Below, one piece after another: positions 37,327 through 47,748 of a stretch of 64,000 bases of DNA (position 1 is the stretch's first letter; each line of letters begins with the position of its first letter). Source of the stretch: Oxalobacteraceae bacterium (lineage in GTDB: Bacteria; Pseudomonadota; Gammaproteobacteria; Burkholderiales; Burkholderiaceae_D). Both the position numbers and the translations under genes were made by a program. The notes beneath the pieces are model-generated. The model was not told the DNA's origin and made no database searches. It worked only from the letters and a program-made list of their open reading frames with translations. The stretch spans positions 557,864 to 621,863 of the forward strand of contig CANCDR010000001.1 in the NCBI GenBank assembly GCA_947374865.1, given 5' to 3'.

Positions 37327-37998
37327 TCAAGTACGCATAAAATGATACAGGTTACGCAGCATGCCCGCTGTTGCGCCCCAGATAAAGTGCCGCTCGTAGG
37401 GCATGGCATAAAAGGTCCGGAAACCACCGCCATTGGGTAGCGCAATGGTGCGTCTTTGGTGATGCATGCCATTCATCAAAAAAGATAAAGGTACTTCGAA
37501 TACCTCGGCGACTTCATTGACGTCAGCCTGCAATTCAAACGGCGGCAAGACCAGGCCGACGACCGGAGAAACAACATAGCCTGTGCCGGTAAAGTACTCT
37601 GGCAACGCGCCCAGCACTTCCACATGACGGCGCTGTAAGCCGACCTCTTCCTCAGTTTCACGCAAGGCTGTATCGATGGGTGAGGCGTCATGCGTTTCAG
37701 TTCGCCCGCCTGGAAAACTAATCTGTCCGGCATGGTCAGTGAGATGCGCCGTGCGCCTGGTGAGTAACAAACTCAAGCCGGCTTCGCGCATGACCAGCGG
37801 AATCAACACCGCCGCCGGTGTTGGTTCGGCCGTAAAATTACGCAGCAGGTGCTCGCGCATGGCCTCAGGCTGCCAATCTGGCGGACTTCGAAAGCGCGCT
37901 CGCAGCCAATCCGATTGCAGGCGCTCAGCGGGTAGCATCGCCTCACCGGCCACGGACTCAATGGGCATGGATTGTGGATCAAACTGCAGTTTTGCCAC
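37327..37998 (-). CDS. CoA pyrophosphatase-like NUDIX hydrolase
   Basis: A protein of 223 residues. The NUDIX box reads GGRTETHDASPIDTALRETEEEVGL (split as G-x5-E-x7-RETEEEVGL), and the NuCoA-type motif LLTRRTAHLTDHAGQISFPGG precedes it, as in E. coli NudL/YeaB. Such enzymes split CoA or its oxidised form into phosphopantetheine and ADP. It lies between the rplS terminator and the CobD-like gene on the same strand. The start could be shortened by two codons. Confidence 0.9.
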   Translation of the reverse strand: MAKLQFDPQSMPIESVAGEAMLPAERLQSDWLRARFRSPPDWQPEAMREHLLRNFTAEPTPAAVLIPLVMREAGLSLLLTRRTAHLTDHAGQISFPGGRTETHDASPIDTALRETEEEVGLQRRHVEVLGALPEYFTGTGYVVSPVVGLVLPPFELQADVNEVAEVFEVPLSFLMNGMHHQRRTIALPNGGGFRTFYAMPYERHFIWGATAGMLRNLYHFMRT

Positions 37999-38015
37999 GA
38001 CGACTTCCTTAATGC

Positions 38016-38042
38016 AAAAAGGGTACCCTGAGGTACCCCTTT
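38016..38042 (-). terminator. Terminator of the rpsP-rplS operon
   Basis: On the minus strand GGTACC occurs twice around a short loop, extended by AAAGG and CTTTTT arms, with a T run at the end. It lies about 20 bp after the rplS stop, before the NUDIX gene. Confidence 0.88.
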
Positions 38043-38064
38043 GTGGTTCAACGCTGCTACAACA

Positions 38065-38445
38065 TTACGCTGCGGCTTTGTTGGCCCGACGATTCGGCAA
38101 TTTTTCTTTGATACGTGCCGATTTACCGGAACGCTCACGCAAGTAGTAAAGCTTGGCGCGACGTACATCACCACGACGTTTGACTTCAATCGAAGCGATC
38201 AGCGGTGAGTAAAGTTGAAACGTCCGCTCGACGCCTTCACCTGACGAAATTTTACGCACGATGAAGTTGGAATTCAGACCACGGTTACGACGTGAGATCA
38301 CGACGCCTTCGTAAGCCTGGGCGCGCTTACGCGTACCTTCAACCACATTCACGCTCACAATGACGGTATCGCCTGGCGCAAAGTCAGGGATATTTTTGCC
38401 CAAGCGGGCGATTTCTTCTTGCTCTAGTGTTTGGATCAAGTCCAT
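38065..38445 (-). CDS. rplS: Ribosomal protein L19
   Basis: A protein of 126 residues with the L19 landmarks [42 protein letters not shown] and [44 protein letters not shown]. It sits at the 30S-50S interface. Last gene of the rpsP-rimM-trmD-rplS unit, followed by a clear terminator. Confidence 0.98.
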   Translation of the reverse strand: MDLIQTLEQEEIARLGKNIPDFAPGDTVIVSVNVVEGTRKRAQAYEGVVISRRNRGLNSNFIVRKISSGEGVERTFQLYSPLIASIEVKRRGDVRRAKLYYLRERSGKSARIKEKLPNRRANKAAA

Positions 38446-38571
38446 TTTTAGCTCCGTTAACCATCGTGCCAGCGCGCTTACTTCTGCCCGGTAGAGGATG
38501 GGGTGATCAATGCAGGAAAAACCTGCGCGTTACTGCTACATTACTGCTGCTTCAACGTTACGACTGTGCTG

Positions 38572-39333
38572 CTACTTTGCTGCTAAATCCATACTGCTTA
38601 AAAACTTTTCATCGTCCTTCGTCAGCAGTCCTGCCGCGCGAACTTTGCGAATAAGATCTGGCCGTTTTTTTGCCGTCGCTTCAAGTGCCTGCACCCGCCG
38701 CCATTTGGCGATTTCAAGGTGATGTCCACCCATGAGAACCGGCGGCACAGCCACACCTTCGACGACTTCCGGACGGCTGTAATGCGGACAATCCAGCAGG
38801 CCGTTCACAAAACTATCTTCCACTGCCGAGGCATCATCATGTAAGGCGCCCGGCAGCTGCCGTATCAAGGCATCCATGAGCGCCATGGCGGGTAATTCTC
38901 CGCCAGACAAGACAAAATCACCCAGACTAATTTCTTCATCCACATGGCGGTCGAGCAGACGTTGATCGACTGCCTCATACCTGCCACACAATAAAACCAG
39001 ACCCGGCGCTTGAACCATGCCCATCACACGTTCGTGCGTCAAAGGCCGGCCTTGCGGCGAGAGGTAAATCACCCTCGGCACCGGCAATGCTAAATCAGCC
39101 TGTCGATGCTTAGCGGCCTCAATTGCCGCTGCCAGCGGTTTGGCCAACATCACCATACCGGGTCCGCCACCGTAAGGGCGATCATCAACAGTGCGGTGAT
39201 TATCGGTCGTGAAATCACGCGGATTCCACAACGTTAAAGCACATTTTTCTTGTTCAAAGGCGCGTCGTGTAATGCCCGACTGCGTCAATGCCACGAACAT
39301 CTCGGGGAAGAGCGTGATGACATCAAATTGCAT
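38572..39333 (-). CDS. trmD: tRNA (guanine-N1-)-methyltransferase
   Basis: A protein of 253 residues with the SPOUT-fold TrmD motifs: [13 protein letters not shown] start, [31 protein letters not shown] and [17 protein letters not shown]. It methylates G37 in tRNAs that read CNN and CGG, preventing frameshifts. Part of the rpsP operon; 126 bp separate it from rplS. Confidence 0.98.
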   Translation of the reverse strand: MQFDVITLFPEMFVALTQSGITRRAFEQEKCALTLWNPRDFTTDNHRTVDDRPYGGGPGMVMLAKPLAAAIEAAKHRQADLALPVPRVIYLSPQGRPLTHERVMGMVQAPGLVLLCGRYEAVDQRLLDRHVDEEISLGDFVLSGGELPAMALMDALIRQLPGALHDDASAVEDSFVNGLLDCPHYSRPEVVEGVAVPPVLMGGHHLEIAKWRRVQALEATAKKRPDLIRKVRAAGLLTKDDEKFLSSMDLAAK

Positions 39334-39356
39334 CGCGACTCCTAACGCGCACAGCG

Positions 39357-39947
39357 CTAATAATCACGCGCCCAGTCAACTGTCAGTTTCTTGCCCTGCT
39401 GATCGACCGACTTGACGAAATGCGCAACGAAGGGGATCAGGGTTTCCTGCAATTTTTCTTCACCATCAACAGCAAACGCCACCCGCAAAATCGGATGCGC
39501 GCCATTGTCGATGATTTCTGCCACCTTGCCGAGGGTTTCGCCCTGCAGGTTTTCAACTGCCAGGCCGATCAGATCGACCCAATAAAATTCATCGTCCGCC
39601 AGTACCGGAAAGCGGCTGCGCGGAATACGTACCGTCGTGCCCTTGAGCGCTTCGGCCGCATTACGATCACTCACGCCCATCAGGCTGGCGACCACTTCAC
39701 CGCTATGCATCTTTACCTGTAACAGGTCGACGTCGTGCAGCGCTGGTTTATCCAGCCACCAGGTCTTGGCATGCAGTAAAGCGCCGGCATCCGCCGAAAA
39801 AGGCCTGACCTTGACCCAGCCGTTTAATCCGTAGGCGCCGGAAATAAACCCGACTTCCTGCAGATCATCCGGCACAGCTGCGTGCTTGGAAAGACCAGCG
39901 CCATCGGCGAGGCCATCAGACTTACTACCAGATCGTGCAGGCGTCAT
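39357..39947 (-). CDS. rimM: 16S rRNA processing protein RimM
   Basis: A protein of 196 residues. After a variable N-terminal stretch of about 30 residues comes [23 protein letters not shown], then a PRC-barrel domain with [38 protein letters not shown] and a C-terminal [13 protein letters not shown]. RimM helps fold the 30S head around S19. It starts 30 bp after rpsP. The long N-terminus suggests that the true start may be further in; no ribosome site decides. Confidence 0.95.
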   Translation of the reverse strand: MTPARSGSKSDGLADGAGLSKHAAVPDDLQEVGFISGAYGLNGWVKVRPFSADAGALLHAKTWWLDKPALHDVDLLQVKMHSGEVVASLMGVSDRNAAEALKGTTVRIPRSRFPVLADDEFYWVDLIGLAVENLQGETLGKVAEIIDNGAHPILRVAFAVDGEEKLQETLIPFVAHFVKSVDQQGKKLTVDWARDY

Positions 39948-39977
39948 TTTTTGCAGACAAAAAAAGCCGCCTTACAA

Positions 39978-40223
39978 TCAGGCAGCAGGATGACTAGCGA
40001 CCAGACGCGCAACAGTCGGTGACAATTGTGCACCAACGCCTTGCCAGTAAGTCAGACGATCCTGCGCAACGCGGAAAGCTTCTTCGGCGCCCGATGCGAC
40101 TGGATTGTAAAAACCGATACGCTCAATAAAACGACCATCACGACGATTGCGTGAGTCAGTAGCGACGATGTTGAAGAACGGGCGCTTTTTTGCACCACCA
40201 CGAGCCAAACGAATAACGACCAT
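39978..40223 (-). CDS. rpsP: Ribosomal protein S16
   Basis: An 81-residue protein from the ATG at 40223, giving the canonical [32 protein letters not shown] start (given here in family terms: [16 protein letters not shown]). It ends with the [24 protein letters not shown] motif. First gene of the operon with rimM, trmD and rplS, divergent from a TM2-like gene. Confidence 0.97.
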   Translation of the reverse strand: MVVIRLARGGAKKRPFFNIVATDSRNRRDGRFIERIGFYNPVASGAEEAFRVAQDRLTYWQGVGAQLSPTVARLVASHPAA

Positions 40224-40369
40224 AGGAATTCCAATAAGTGTGCGAACACGGAAAGAGCCGAAGAGTATAGCCCACTTTGCATGCAAACTGCAAGGTTGAA
40301 CCCTACGGCAACGAAGAAATCTGTTTCACTGCTAAAATGTTGGTCAGATAGCCCACCCCATAAAGCCCA

Positions 40370-40786
40370 ATGACCCCGACTTTCAAGAACAAAACCTTGG
40401 CCACTCTGCTCGCCAGCCTCTTTGGTGGCTTAGGCCTGCACCGTTTTTATCTATTTAACAAGACTGATTTCTGGGCCTGGGCGCATTTTATTACGCTGCC
40501 GATTTCAATGCTCGCCATGTGGCGCGGCGGCACGCAGAACTGGCTGTTTCTGTCCTGCCTGTTGGTTTTATCGGTCTTAAGCGGCTTTATCGAAGCTTTG
40601 GTTATCGGCCTCACCCCCGACGAGCGCTGGGATGCGCGCTTTAATGCTGCCAGTGACCGTCAGACGGATTCGGGCTGGGGCGTCGTGCTGCTGCTGATTT
40701 TTACGCTCGGCGGCGGCGGCATAGGCCTGATCTGGGTCATGGCGCGCAGCTTTGATCTTTTATTTACCGGCGGTGCTTACGGCTAA
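40370..40786 (+). CDS. TM2-like membrane protein
   Basis: A protein of 138 residues with about three or four hydrophobic segments. The N-terminal LATLLASLFGGLGLHRFYLFNKTDFWAW fits TM2-domain proteins, in which a GxxGxHRFYL motif lies between two helices. A second membrane pair (about 55-75 and 105-130) ends the chain. The function of this family in bacteria is unknown. It stands alone. Confidence 0.8.
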   Translation: MTPTFKNKTLATLLASLFGGLGLHRFYLFNKTDFWAWAHFITLPISMLAMWRGGTQNWLFLSCLLVLSVLSGFIEALVIGLTPDERWDARFNAASDRQTDSGWGVVLLLIFTLGGGGIGLIWVMARSFDLLFTGGAYG

Positions 40787-40830
40787 GCTGTCGGTGATCT
40801 ATTCACCGGCGACCGGAAGTTATCACTGCG

Positions 40831-40857
40831 ATTAAATCTGCATTAAATCTGCGCTTA
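40831..40857. repeat. 11-bp tandem repeat next to the acyl-CoA dehydrogenase stop
   Basis: ATTAAATCTGC occurs at 40831-40841 and 40842-40852, followed by the related GCTTAAAACTG, which contains the stop (40855-40857, minus). Each unit brings a TAA on the minus strand. Confidence 0.7.
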
Positions 40858-42645
40858 AAACTGTTCCTCAGTCAGTGCCATCACGCCCGCGCTGCCATCG
40901 ATAATCGCGCTACGGTATGCACTAGCACTACTCAATATGTGGTCAGCAAAAAAGCGTGCTGTACCGATCTTGGCCTGATAAAAATCAGCCTCCCCTAAAT
41001 TGTCGCTGAGTCTTTGCTGGGCAATCAAAGCTGCCCGCCCCATCTGCCAGCCTGCCAGAACGATGCCGGCCATCTTCAGGTACAGCACACTGCCGGCAAA
41101 TACACCCTTGATATCCGTTTTGATGTTGGCCACCACATAATCGACCACGGACTCCAAGGCGCTTGAAGCAGTCGACAATTGGCGTGCGATCGCAGCCAGA
41201 TCGGCCGATCCATGCGCTGCCAGTTCGGCCTCACTTAATCGGACCTGCTGCAACAGCGCTTTGATGACGGTACCGCCATCGCGCGCGGTCTTGCGTCCCA
41301 CCAGGTCGTTCGCCTGAATCGCGGTCGTACCTTCGTAGATCGTTAAAATACGCGCATCGCGATAATGTTGTGCCGCGCCGGTTTCTTCGATAAATCCCAT
41401 ACCGCCATGAATCTGCACGCCGGTAGAAGCAACGTCAATCGCCATCTCGGTCGACCAACCTTTTACCAATGGCACCATGTATTCATAAAAAGCGTGATTG
41501 GTTTTGCGTACCGCAGCATCCGGATGATGATGCGCCGCGTCGAATGCTGCTGCCGTCACGTAGGCCATCGCCCGTGCGCCTTCGGTCTGGGCGCGCATCG
41601 ACATGAGCATGCGCCGAACATCCGGCTGATGGATGATCGCCACAGGTCCAGGGGAGCCTGCTAAGTCACGCGATTGCACGCGGTCTTTGGCGTAGGCGAC
41701 AGCTTTCTGGTATGCCCGGTCAGCGATCGCCACGCCCTGCATGCCGACGGCAAAACGGGCAGCATTCATCATGATGAACATATATTCCAGACCGCGATTT
41801 TCTTCGCCGATCAAGCTGCCGATTGCCCCACCGTGGTCACCAAATTGCAGCACTGCCGTTGGGCTGGCCTTGATACCCAGCTTGTGTTCGAGTGAAAGAC
41901 AATGCACATCGTTACGCGCGCCAGGTGTTCCGTCGGCATTGAGCAAAAATTTCGGTACCAGAAATAAGGAAATGCCCTTGACGCCTTCCGGCGCATCCGG
42001 CGTACGGGCGAGCACAAAATGGATGATGTTGTCAGCCATGTCGTGCTCACCATAGGTGATGTAGATTTTGGTGCCGAACAAACGAAATTGACCATCGTCG
42101 GATGGCACAGCGCGCGTGCGCACTAGCGCCAAATCGGAGCCGGCCTGCGGCTCGGTCAGATTCATCGTGCCGGTCCACTCACCAGAAATAAGTTTGGGTA
42201 AGTAGGTTTGTTTTTGTTCGTCTGAGCCGGCAGTCAGCAAGGCCTCGATCGCGCCATCGGTCAGCATGGGGCACAGGGCAAACGACAGACTGGCTGCATG
42301 CAGCATTTCCATGCAAGGTGTGGCTAGTAACTTGGGCAGTCCCTGGCCGCCGAATTCCTGCGGATGCGGCACGCCTTGCCAGCCCGCCTGGCCGAACGCC
42401 TTGAAGGCTTGCTTGAAGCCCTTGGTCGTCGTCACCTGTCCGTCGTGCCAGAAGCTGGGGGCGGTATCGCCAGCCCGATTGAGCGGCGCGATGACTTCGC
42501 TGCAGAACTTGGCGTTCTCTTCGAGTACCGCCTGCACTGTTTCAGTCGTCGCATCTTCGCAGCCTGGCATGGCTGATACCTGCTCAAGACCTGCCAGTGC
42601 TTCCATTACAAACAGCATGTCTTTCAACGGTGCGGCGTACGTCAT
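40855..42645 (-). CDS. Acyl-CoA dehydrogenase
   Basis: A protein of 596 residues, longer than the 380-residue short-chain enzymes and typical of the AcdB/DMDC-like class with an extra C-terminal domain. FAD/acyl-CoA motifs MNLTEPQAGSDLALVRTRA, RFAVGMQGVAIADRAY and TGVQIHGGMGFIEETGAAQHYRDARILTIYEGTTAIQANDLVGRK are present. It oxidises acyl-CoA to trans-2-enoyl-CoA and hands electrons to ETF, encoded immediately upstream. The chain length preferred cannot be judged. The stop lies in a short tandem repeat. Confidence 0.93.
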   Translation of the reverse strand: MTYAAPLKDMLFVMEALAGLEQVSAMPGCEDATTETVQAVLEENAKFCSEVIAPLNRAGDTAPSFWHDGQVTTTKGFKQAFKAFGQAGWQGVPHPQEFGGQGLPKLLATPCMEMLHAASLSFALCPMLTDGAIEALLTAGSDEQKQTYLPKLISGEWTGTMNLTEPQAGSDLALVRTRAVPSDDGQFRLFGTKIYITYGEHDMADNIIHFVLARTPDAPEGVKGISLFLVPKFLLNADGTPGARNDVHCLSLEHKLGIKASPTAVLQFGDHGGAIGSLIGEENRGLEYMFIMMNAARFAVGMQGVAIADRAYQKAVAYAKDRVQSRDLAGSPGPVAIIHQPDVRRMLMSMRAQTEGARAMAYVTAAAFDAAHHHPDAAVRKTNHAFYEYMVPLVKGWSTEMAIDVASTGVQIHGGMGFIEETGAAQHYRDARILTIYEGTTAIQANDLVGRKTARDGGTVIKALLQQVRLSEAELAAHGSADLAAIARQLSTASSALESVVDYVVANIKTDIKGVFAGSVLYLKMAGIVLAGWQMGRAALIAQQRLSDNLGEADFYQAKIGTARFFADHILSSASAYRSAIIDGSAGVMALTEEQF

Positions 42646-42666
42646 GGCAGTCTCCGGTAAATAACC

Positions 42667-43596
42667 TTATCCAAGCTCGTTGACGAGCTGCGGCACGGCT
42701 TCAAACAGGTCCCCCACCAGACCGTAGTCGGCGACTGAGAAAATTGGCGCTTCCGGATCCTTGTTGATGGCGACGATGACTTTAGAATCCTTCATGCCGG
42801 CCAGATGCTGGATGGCACCCGAAATACCCACGGCAATATAAAGCTGCGGTGCGACGATCTTGCCGGTCTGACCGACCTGCCAGTCGTTCGGCACAAAGCC
42901 GGCATCCACAGCAGCGCGCGATGCGCCCATGCCGGCGCCGAGTTTGTCGGCCAGTGGTTCAAGAATTTTAAAATTGTCGCCCGAACCCATACCACGACCA
43001 CCCGAGACGATGATCTTGGCGGCCGTGAGTTCCGGACGATCCGACTTGGCCAGCTCGCGCGCGATGAAGGACGAAATACCGCAGTCAGCCACCGCTGTAA
43101 GCGTCTCAATCGCGGCCGATCCGCCACCTGCGGCAGCATCAAAGCCGGTGGTACGCACTGTAATGACCTTGATCGGGTCACTTGACTGCACCGTCGCGAT
43201 GGCGTTGCCAGCATAAATAGGCCGCTCGAATGTATCGGGCGCATCGACTTTGGTGATTTCAGAAATTTGTCCGACATTCAGTCGCGCTGCAACGCGCGGC
43301 AAAATATTTTTGCCATAGGCTGTCGCTGGGGCGAGGATGTGCGAGTACTGCGCTGCGATTGCCAATGCCTGTTCGGCGATATTTTCGGCCAGCCCATCGG
43401 CAAATTGTGCACCGTCTGCGACCAAAACTTTGGTCACACCAGCTGCGCTGGCAGCGGCCTGAATTGCCGCACCTGCATTGTGTCCGGCGACCAGAACATG
43501 CACTTCGCTAGCGCATTGTGCTGCGGCGGTGATGGTATTAAGCGTACTGCCCTTGAGGCTACTATTGTCGTGCTCAGCGATGACCAATGCGACCAT
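42667..43596 (-). CDS. etfA: Electron transfer flavoprotein, alpha subunit
   Basis: A protein of 309 residues with the FAD-binding C-terminal half: [90 protein letters not shown]. With EtfB it carries electrons from acyl-CoA dehydrogenases to ETF-quinone oxidoreductase. Second gene of etfB-etfA-acd; 97 bp follow etfB and 21 bp precede acd. Confidence 0.97.
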   Translation of the reverse strand: MVALVIAEHDNSSLKGSTLNTITAAAQCASEVHVLVAGHNAGAAIQAAASAAGVTKVLVADGAQFADGLAENIAEQALAIAAQYSHILAPATAYGKNILPRVAARLNVGQISEITKVDAPDTFERPIYAGNAIATVQSSDPIKVITVRTTGFDAAAGGGSAAIETLTAVADCGISSFIARELAKSDRPELTAAKIIVSGGRGMGSGDNFKILEPLADKLGAGMGASRAAVDAGFVPNDWQVGQTGKIVAPQLYIAVGISGAIQHLAGMKDSKVIVAINKDPEAPIFSVADYGLVGDLFEAVPQLVNELG

Positions 43597-43693
43597 GATG
43601 TTATCCCGTATTGTTGTGCGCGCAGTGCGCGATATTCATGTTGTTCAAAGTCTGGGTCGGCTATCGCGCCACAGCCCAGCATTAATGACTTTA

Positions 43694-44446
43694 TCAGCCA
43701 AGCACCTTGGCTTCATTGCGCAGCTTCGACACCAGGGTCGCCACATCGGGCACCTTGATCCCGGCAGAGCGCTTGGCTGGCTCGACGACTTTCAAGGTCT
43801 TCAAACCCGGCGTGACATCGACGCCCAGATCGGCCGGCGCAAATATATCAAGCTGCTTTTTCTTGGCCTTCATGATGTTGGGCAGCGTCACGTAACGCGG
43901 CTCATTTAAACGCAGGTCGGTGGTGATGATGGCTGGCAGTGTCAGCGATAATGTTTCGAGTCCGCCATCAACTTCGCGCGTGACCTTGACTTTGCCGTCT
44001 TCCACCACGACTTTGGACGCAAAAGTCGCCTGCGGCCAGCCCAATAATGCTGCCAGCATCTGGCCGGTCTGATTACAGTCATCGTCAATGGCCTGCTTGC
44101 CTAAAATGATCAGCTGCGGCTGCTCTTTGTCGGCGATCGCCTTGAGTAATTTAGCGACGGCCAGCGGCTGCAATTCAACATTGGTTTCCGCCAGAATAGC
44201 GCGATCGGCACCGATCGCCATAGCAGTACGCAGGGTTTCCTGGCATTGCGTCACACCGCAAGAAACGGCGATCACTTCCGTGACCTTGCCGGCTTCCTTG
44301 AGCCGCATCGCCTCTTCTACAGCGATCTCGTCAAACGGATTCATCGACATTTTGACATTGGCGATATCCACACCCGTGCCATCGGATTTGACGCGCACCT
44401 TGACGTTGTAATCAACGACGCGTTTGACTGGGACCAGTACTTTCAT
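43694..44446 (-). CDS. etfB: Electron transfer flavoprotein, beta subunit
   Basis: A protein of 250 residues: [19 protein letters not shown] start, [50 protein letters not shown] and [20 protein letters not shown]. Binds AMP and pairs with EtfA. It opens the operon, and a promoter with a LiuR-like site and a perfect palindrome lie upstream. Confidence 0.97.
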   Translation of the reverse strand: MKVLVPVKRVVDYNVKVRVKSDGTGVDIANVKMSMNPFDEIAVEEAMRLKEAGKVTEVIAVSCGVTQCQETLRTAMAIGADRAILAETNVELQPLAVAKLLKAIADKEQPQLIILGKQAIDDDCNQTGQMLAALLGWPQATFASKVVVEDGKVKVTREVDGGLETLSLTLPAIITTDLRLNEPRYVTLPNIMKAKKKQLDIFAPADLGVDVTPGLKTLKVVEPAKRSAGIKVPDVATLVSKLRNEAKVLG

Positions 44447-44470
44447 AGTGCACCCTTTGAGAAGATGGGA

Positions 44471-44486
44471 TTGACGTTTACGTTAA
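44471..44486. promoter_or_regulatory. LiuR-like inverted repeat at the etfB start region
   Basis: TTGACGTTTACGTTAA is an imperfect palindrome (TTGACGT and ACGTTAA arms). It resembles the site of LiuR, a MerR-family regulator of branched-chain amino acid and acyl-CoA breakdown in proteobacteria, as I recall it. It falls a few bases downstream of the predicted start of transcription. Confidence 0.45.
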
Positions 44487-44495
44487 TGAACAAAG

Positions 44496-44524
44496 ATTAT
44501 AGGGGAGAATGACGCTCTGCGCAA
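44496..44524 (-). promoter_or_regulatory. Promoter of the etfBA-acd operon
   Basis: On the minus strand TTGCGC (44524-44519) and a perfect TATAAT (44501-44496) are spaced by 17 bp. The predicted start is near 44489, about 40 bp before the ATG. Confidence 0.65.
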
Positions 44525-44532
44525 AAAATTAA

Positions 44533-44544
44533 GCACGATCGTGC
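44533..44544. promoter_or_regulatory. Perfect palindrome upstream of the etfB promoter
   Basis: GCACGATCGTGC is a perfect 12-bp palindrome located 8 bp upstream of the -35 hexamer. This suits a dimeric regulator, for example of the TetR family common for acyl-CoA genes. The protein is not identified. Confidence 0.4.
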
Positions 44545-44747
44545 GATTTATCGAAAAATGCAGACTCATCGTGACTATAAACCACTGCTTAACGATCGAC
44601 ATCGTCCGTTTTTACAAGTTTGAAAAAGGACTCTGGGCAGGCACTGAATCTGCCATGATTGACTGTCGTTTTACTGCTGCTGCAGGTTCATGACGATGCT
44701 TCAGCCAACGAGACCCAGGGCATGCGCCTGCGTAACGAAGGCCGCCA

Positions 44748-44975
44748 TTATTTACGCTGCATGAAAAACACAAATTCTCGATGTTGTTCTGTATGCTCAA
44801 GCAGGGCATTGCCAGTCTGTTTGGCGAAGGCCTGAAAATCTCTGAGGGCCCCAGGATCGGTGGCAATGACTTTTAATACTTCACCACTGACCATATCGGC
44901 CAGGGCTTTCTTGGTCTTGAGAATAGGCAGCGGACAATTCAGGCCGCGCGCATCCAGTTCTTTTTGAAATTCCAT
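44748..44975 (-). CDS. TusA-like sulfurtransferase
   Basis: A 75-residue protein: the TusA/SirA fold with DARGLNCPLPILKTKKAL, in which Cys14 of the CPxP motif carries the persulfide, followed by MVSGEVLKVIATDPGALRDFQAFAKQTGN. Such proteins relay sulfur for tRNA thiolation, molybdenum cofactor or other uses. It lies between alaS and etfB on the same strand but with gaps of 163 and 301 bp, so it is probably its own unit. Two TAAGCT hexamers 14 bp apart lie just upstream. Confidence 0.92.
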   Translation of the reverse strand: MEFQKELDARGLNCPLPILKTKKALADMVSGEVLKVIATDPGALRDFQAFAKQTGNALLEHTEQHREFVFFMQRK

Positions 44976-45013
44976 GAATCGCTCTTCACATTACCGACGG
45001 ATCAAACAAAGAT

Positions 45014-45033
45014 TAAGCTGACAAAAATAAGCT
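45014..45033. repeat. Two TAAGCT copies at 14-bp spacing
   Basis: TAAGCT occurs at 45014-45019 and 45028-45033, upstream of the TusA-like gene and downstream of alaS. It shares its core hexamer with the 13-bp arrays elsewhere in the window. Two copies alone could be chance. Confidence 0.4.
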
Positions 45034-45138
45034 AACTGAATTCTACCGCAATAAGCCTCGGATGACGCAATGCACAATTTGTCATGCAAAGCAGACGCTT
45101 TCAAGCCCTCTGTTTTAGGTCGCCACGCGAACTGGCAT

Positions 45139-47748
45139 TCAGGCGCGCTGACTCACCCAGGCCGGCACGCCCTGCAGCGCTGCCGCCAGACCGCTTGGGT
45201 CTGAACCACCTGCCTGCGCCATATCGGCCCGTCCGCCGCCTTTGCCGCCCACCTGCTGCGCGACAAAATTGACCAACTCGCCTGCCTTAACCCGCGCCGT
45301 CGCATCCGCTGTCACGCCAGCGATCAGACTAACCTTGCCGTCTTCAACCGAAGCCAGCACGATAACGGCGGATTTCAATTTAGCCTTGAGTTTGTCCATC
45401 GTGTCGCGCAGACTTGCCACATCGGCGCCTTCAAGCGTCGCAGCCAGGACCTTGAGGCCATTGATATCGACTGCCTGGCCCAGCAAATCATCCCCCTGGC
45501 TAGCCGCCATCTTGGACTTGAGCCCGGCGAGTTCTTTTTCGAGGTGCTTGACGTGTTCTTGTACCTGACCGATGCGCTGGGTCAGTTCTTCCGGCGGCGC
45601 CTTCAGGGCCGCCGCCGCCGCGTCAATGCGATCCGACAGATTTTGCACCAACTGTAGCGCATTGGCGCCGGTCACCGCTTCCACGCGCCGGATACCGGCC
45701 GCAACGCCGCCTTCGGCGACGATCTTGAACAGGCCGATATCGCCAGTACGGGCAACATGCGTACCACCACACAGCTCACGCGAAGTCCCGATGCCCAGTA
45801 CGCGCACCTGATCACCGTACTTTTCACCAAACAAGGCCATGGCACCATATTTAATGGCATCGTCGTAGGCCATGAGTTTGGCGGCGGTGGCATCGTTGTG
45901 CAAAATTTCCGCATTCACGATGCTCTCGACTCGACGTATTTCATCTGCGCTTAAGGGCGCGTTATGGCTGAAGTCAAAACGGGTTTTTTCGGCGTCGACC
46001 TGCGAGCCTTTTTGCGCCACATGCGCACCCAGCACTTCGCGCAAGGCTTTGTGCATGAGGTGGGTAGCAGAGTGATTACGCTCGGTGTGACGACGCAGCT
46101 CGCCATCGACCCGGGCCAGAACCGCGTCGCCGACTTTGATCTGACCCGCACTGAGAATGCCATGATGACCAAATACGTCGGGCTGAATTTTTTGTGTATC
46201 AGCGACCTCGAAATTGCCTTGCGGTGTGACGATCAGGCCAGCATCACCGGCCTGCCCGCCCGACTCCGCATAAAAAGGCGTTTTGTCGAGCACCACGATG
46301 GCGCTTTGACCGGCAGAAATTGCGTCGACCGCACTGCCCTCAAGGTACAGAGCGACGACTTTAGCTTCCTGATTGAGTGCGTCGTAGCCGACAAATTGAT
46401 TTTTATCGCCGCTGTATTCCACCGCCGCAGCCATTTTAAATTTGCCAGCAGCGCGGGCCTGTTTTTTTTGCCGGTCCATCGCCGCATCGAAACCCGCCGC
46501 GTCAAGTTCGACCCCGCGTTCACGGCAAATATCGGCCGTCAGATCGAGCGGGAAACCATAGGTATCGTAAAGCGTAAAAGCGGTATCGCCATCCAGACTT
46601 TTAGCGTTTTTCGCCAGCGCAGCTTCGAGAATTTTCATGCCGTGCTCGAGCGTTTCGACGAAGCGCTCCTCTTCCTGGCGCAATACTTGCGCCACCCGCT
46701 GCCCTGCTTCGACCAGCTCGGGATAGGCCTCACCCATTTCCTTCACCAGATCCGCCACCAGCTTATAAAAGAACGGCTGCGGCTGGCCCAATTTATGTCC
46801 GTGACGCAGAGCGCGGCGCACGATACGGCGTAAAACATAGCTGCGACCTTCGTTGCCCGGGATGATGCCGTCGACGATCAGGAAGGAGCAGGCGCGAATA
46901 TGGTCGGCGATCACGCGCAGCGAATTATTTGCCAGATCAGTACAGCCGGTTTCACGCGCAGCGGCTTGAATCAGATTTTGGAAAATATCAATTTCATAGT
47001 TGGAATGCACATGCTGCAAGACCGCGGCAATGCGCTCAAGCCCCATACCGGTATCAACGCAGGGACTCGGCAGCGGATGCATGACACCCTGCTCATCCCG
47101 ATTAAACTGCATGAAGACCAGGTTCCAGATTTCGATATAACGGTCGCCGTTTTCATCCGGGCTACCTGGTGGGCCGCCCCAGACATCTGCGCCATGGTCG
47201 AAGAAAATTTCGGAACACGGACCGCAAGGGCCGGTATCGGCCATCTGCCAGAAATTATCGGAGGCATAGCGCGCGCCTTTATTGTCGCCAATTCGAACGA
47301 TGCGCTCCGGCGGGACGCCGATTTCGTTTTGCCAGATGCTGTAAGCCTCGTCATCTTCCTGATAGACCGTCACCCACAGCTTTTCCTTTGGCAGGCCATA
47401 CACCGACGTCAGTAACTCCCATGCGTAGTGGATCGCATCGCGTTTAAAATAATCACCGAAGGAGAAATTTCCCAGCATTTCAAAAAATGTATGGTGGCGC
47501 GCTGTGTAGCCGACATTTTCCAGATCATTGTGTTTGCCACCGGCGCGCAGGCTGCGCTGAGACGATGTGGCGCGGGAATAAGCGCGCTTATCCTGCCCAA
47601 GAAAGACGTCCTTGAACTGCACCATGCCTGAGTTAGTAAATAACAAAGTCGGGTCATTTCCCGGCACCAGGCTCGATGAGCGCACGATGGTGTGGCCTTT
47701 GGATTCAAAAAACGTGAGGAATTTATTACGAATGTCGGACGAGTTCAT
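45139..47748 (-). CDS. alaS: Alanyl-tRNA synthetase
   Basis: A protein of 869 residues from the ATG at 47748 ([19 protein letters not shown]), the family length; a frame from 47787 would add 13 residues. Class II core with [37 protein letters not shown] and [15 protein letters not shown]; editing domain with HSATHLMH and the CGGTH motif; C-terminal domain with [15 protein letters not shown]. It charges tRNA-Ala and clears Ser and Gly mischarges. It is divergent from glnS. No neighbouring recX/recA is in view. Confidence 0.98.
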   Translation of the reverse strand: MNSSDIRNKFLTFFESKGHTIVRSSSLVPGNDPTLLFTNSGMVQFKDVFLGQDKRAYSRATSSQRSLRAGGKHNDLENVGYTARHHTFFEMLGNFSFGDYFKRDAIHYAWELLTSVYGLPKEKLWVTVYQEDDEAYSIWQNEIGVPPERIVRIGDNKGARYASDNFWQMADTGPCGPCSEIFFDHGADVWGGPPGSPDENGDRYIEIWNLVFMQFNRDEQGVMHPLPSPCVDTGMGLERIAAVLQHVHSNYEIDIFQNLIQAAARETGCTDLANNSLRVIADHIRACSFLIVDGIIPGNEGRSYVLRRIVRRALRHGHKLGQPQPFFYKLVADLVKEMGEAYPELVEAGQRVAQVLRQEEERFVETLEHGMKILEAALAKNAKSLDGDTAFTLYDTYGFPLDLTADICRERGVELDAAGFDAAMDRQKKQARAAGKFKMAAAVEYSGDKNQFVGYDALNQEAKVVALYLEGSAVDAISAGQSAIVVLDKTPFYAESGGQAGDAGLIVTPQGNFEVADTQKIQPDVFGHHGILSAGQIKVGDAVLARVDGELRRHTERNHSATHLMHKALREVLGAHVAQKGSQVDAEKTRFDFSHNAPLSADEIRRVESIVNAEILHNDATAAKLMAYDDAIKYGAMALFGEKYGDQVRVLGIGTSRELCGGTHVARTGDIGLFKIVAEGGVAAGIRRVEAVTGANALQLVQNLSDRIDAAAAALKAPPEELTQRIGQVQEHVKHLEKELAGLKSKMAASQGDDLLGQAVDINGLKVLAATLEGADVASLRDTMDKLKAKLKSAVIVLASVEDGKVSLIAGVTADATARVKAGELVNFVAQQVGGKGGGRADMAQAGGSDPSGLAAALQGVPAWVSQRA

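Larger units (their letters stand above)
44447..44747. other. 301-bp regulatory gap upstream of etfB
   Basis: No credible gene. It holds the etfB promoter, a LiuR-like palindrome near the start site and a perfect 12-bp palindrome further upstream. The half nearer the TusA-like gene shows nothing clear. Confidence 0.6.

Noticed and set aside
45964..46833. A 289-codon open frame on the plus strand
   Set aside because: Antisense within alaS, whose class II motifs are intact in the real frame.
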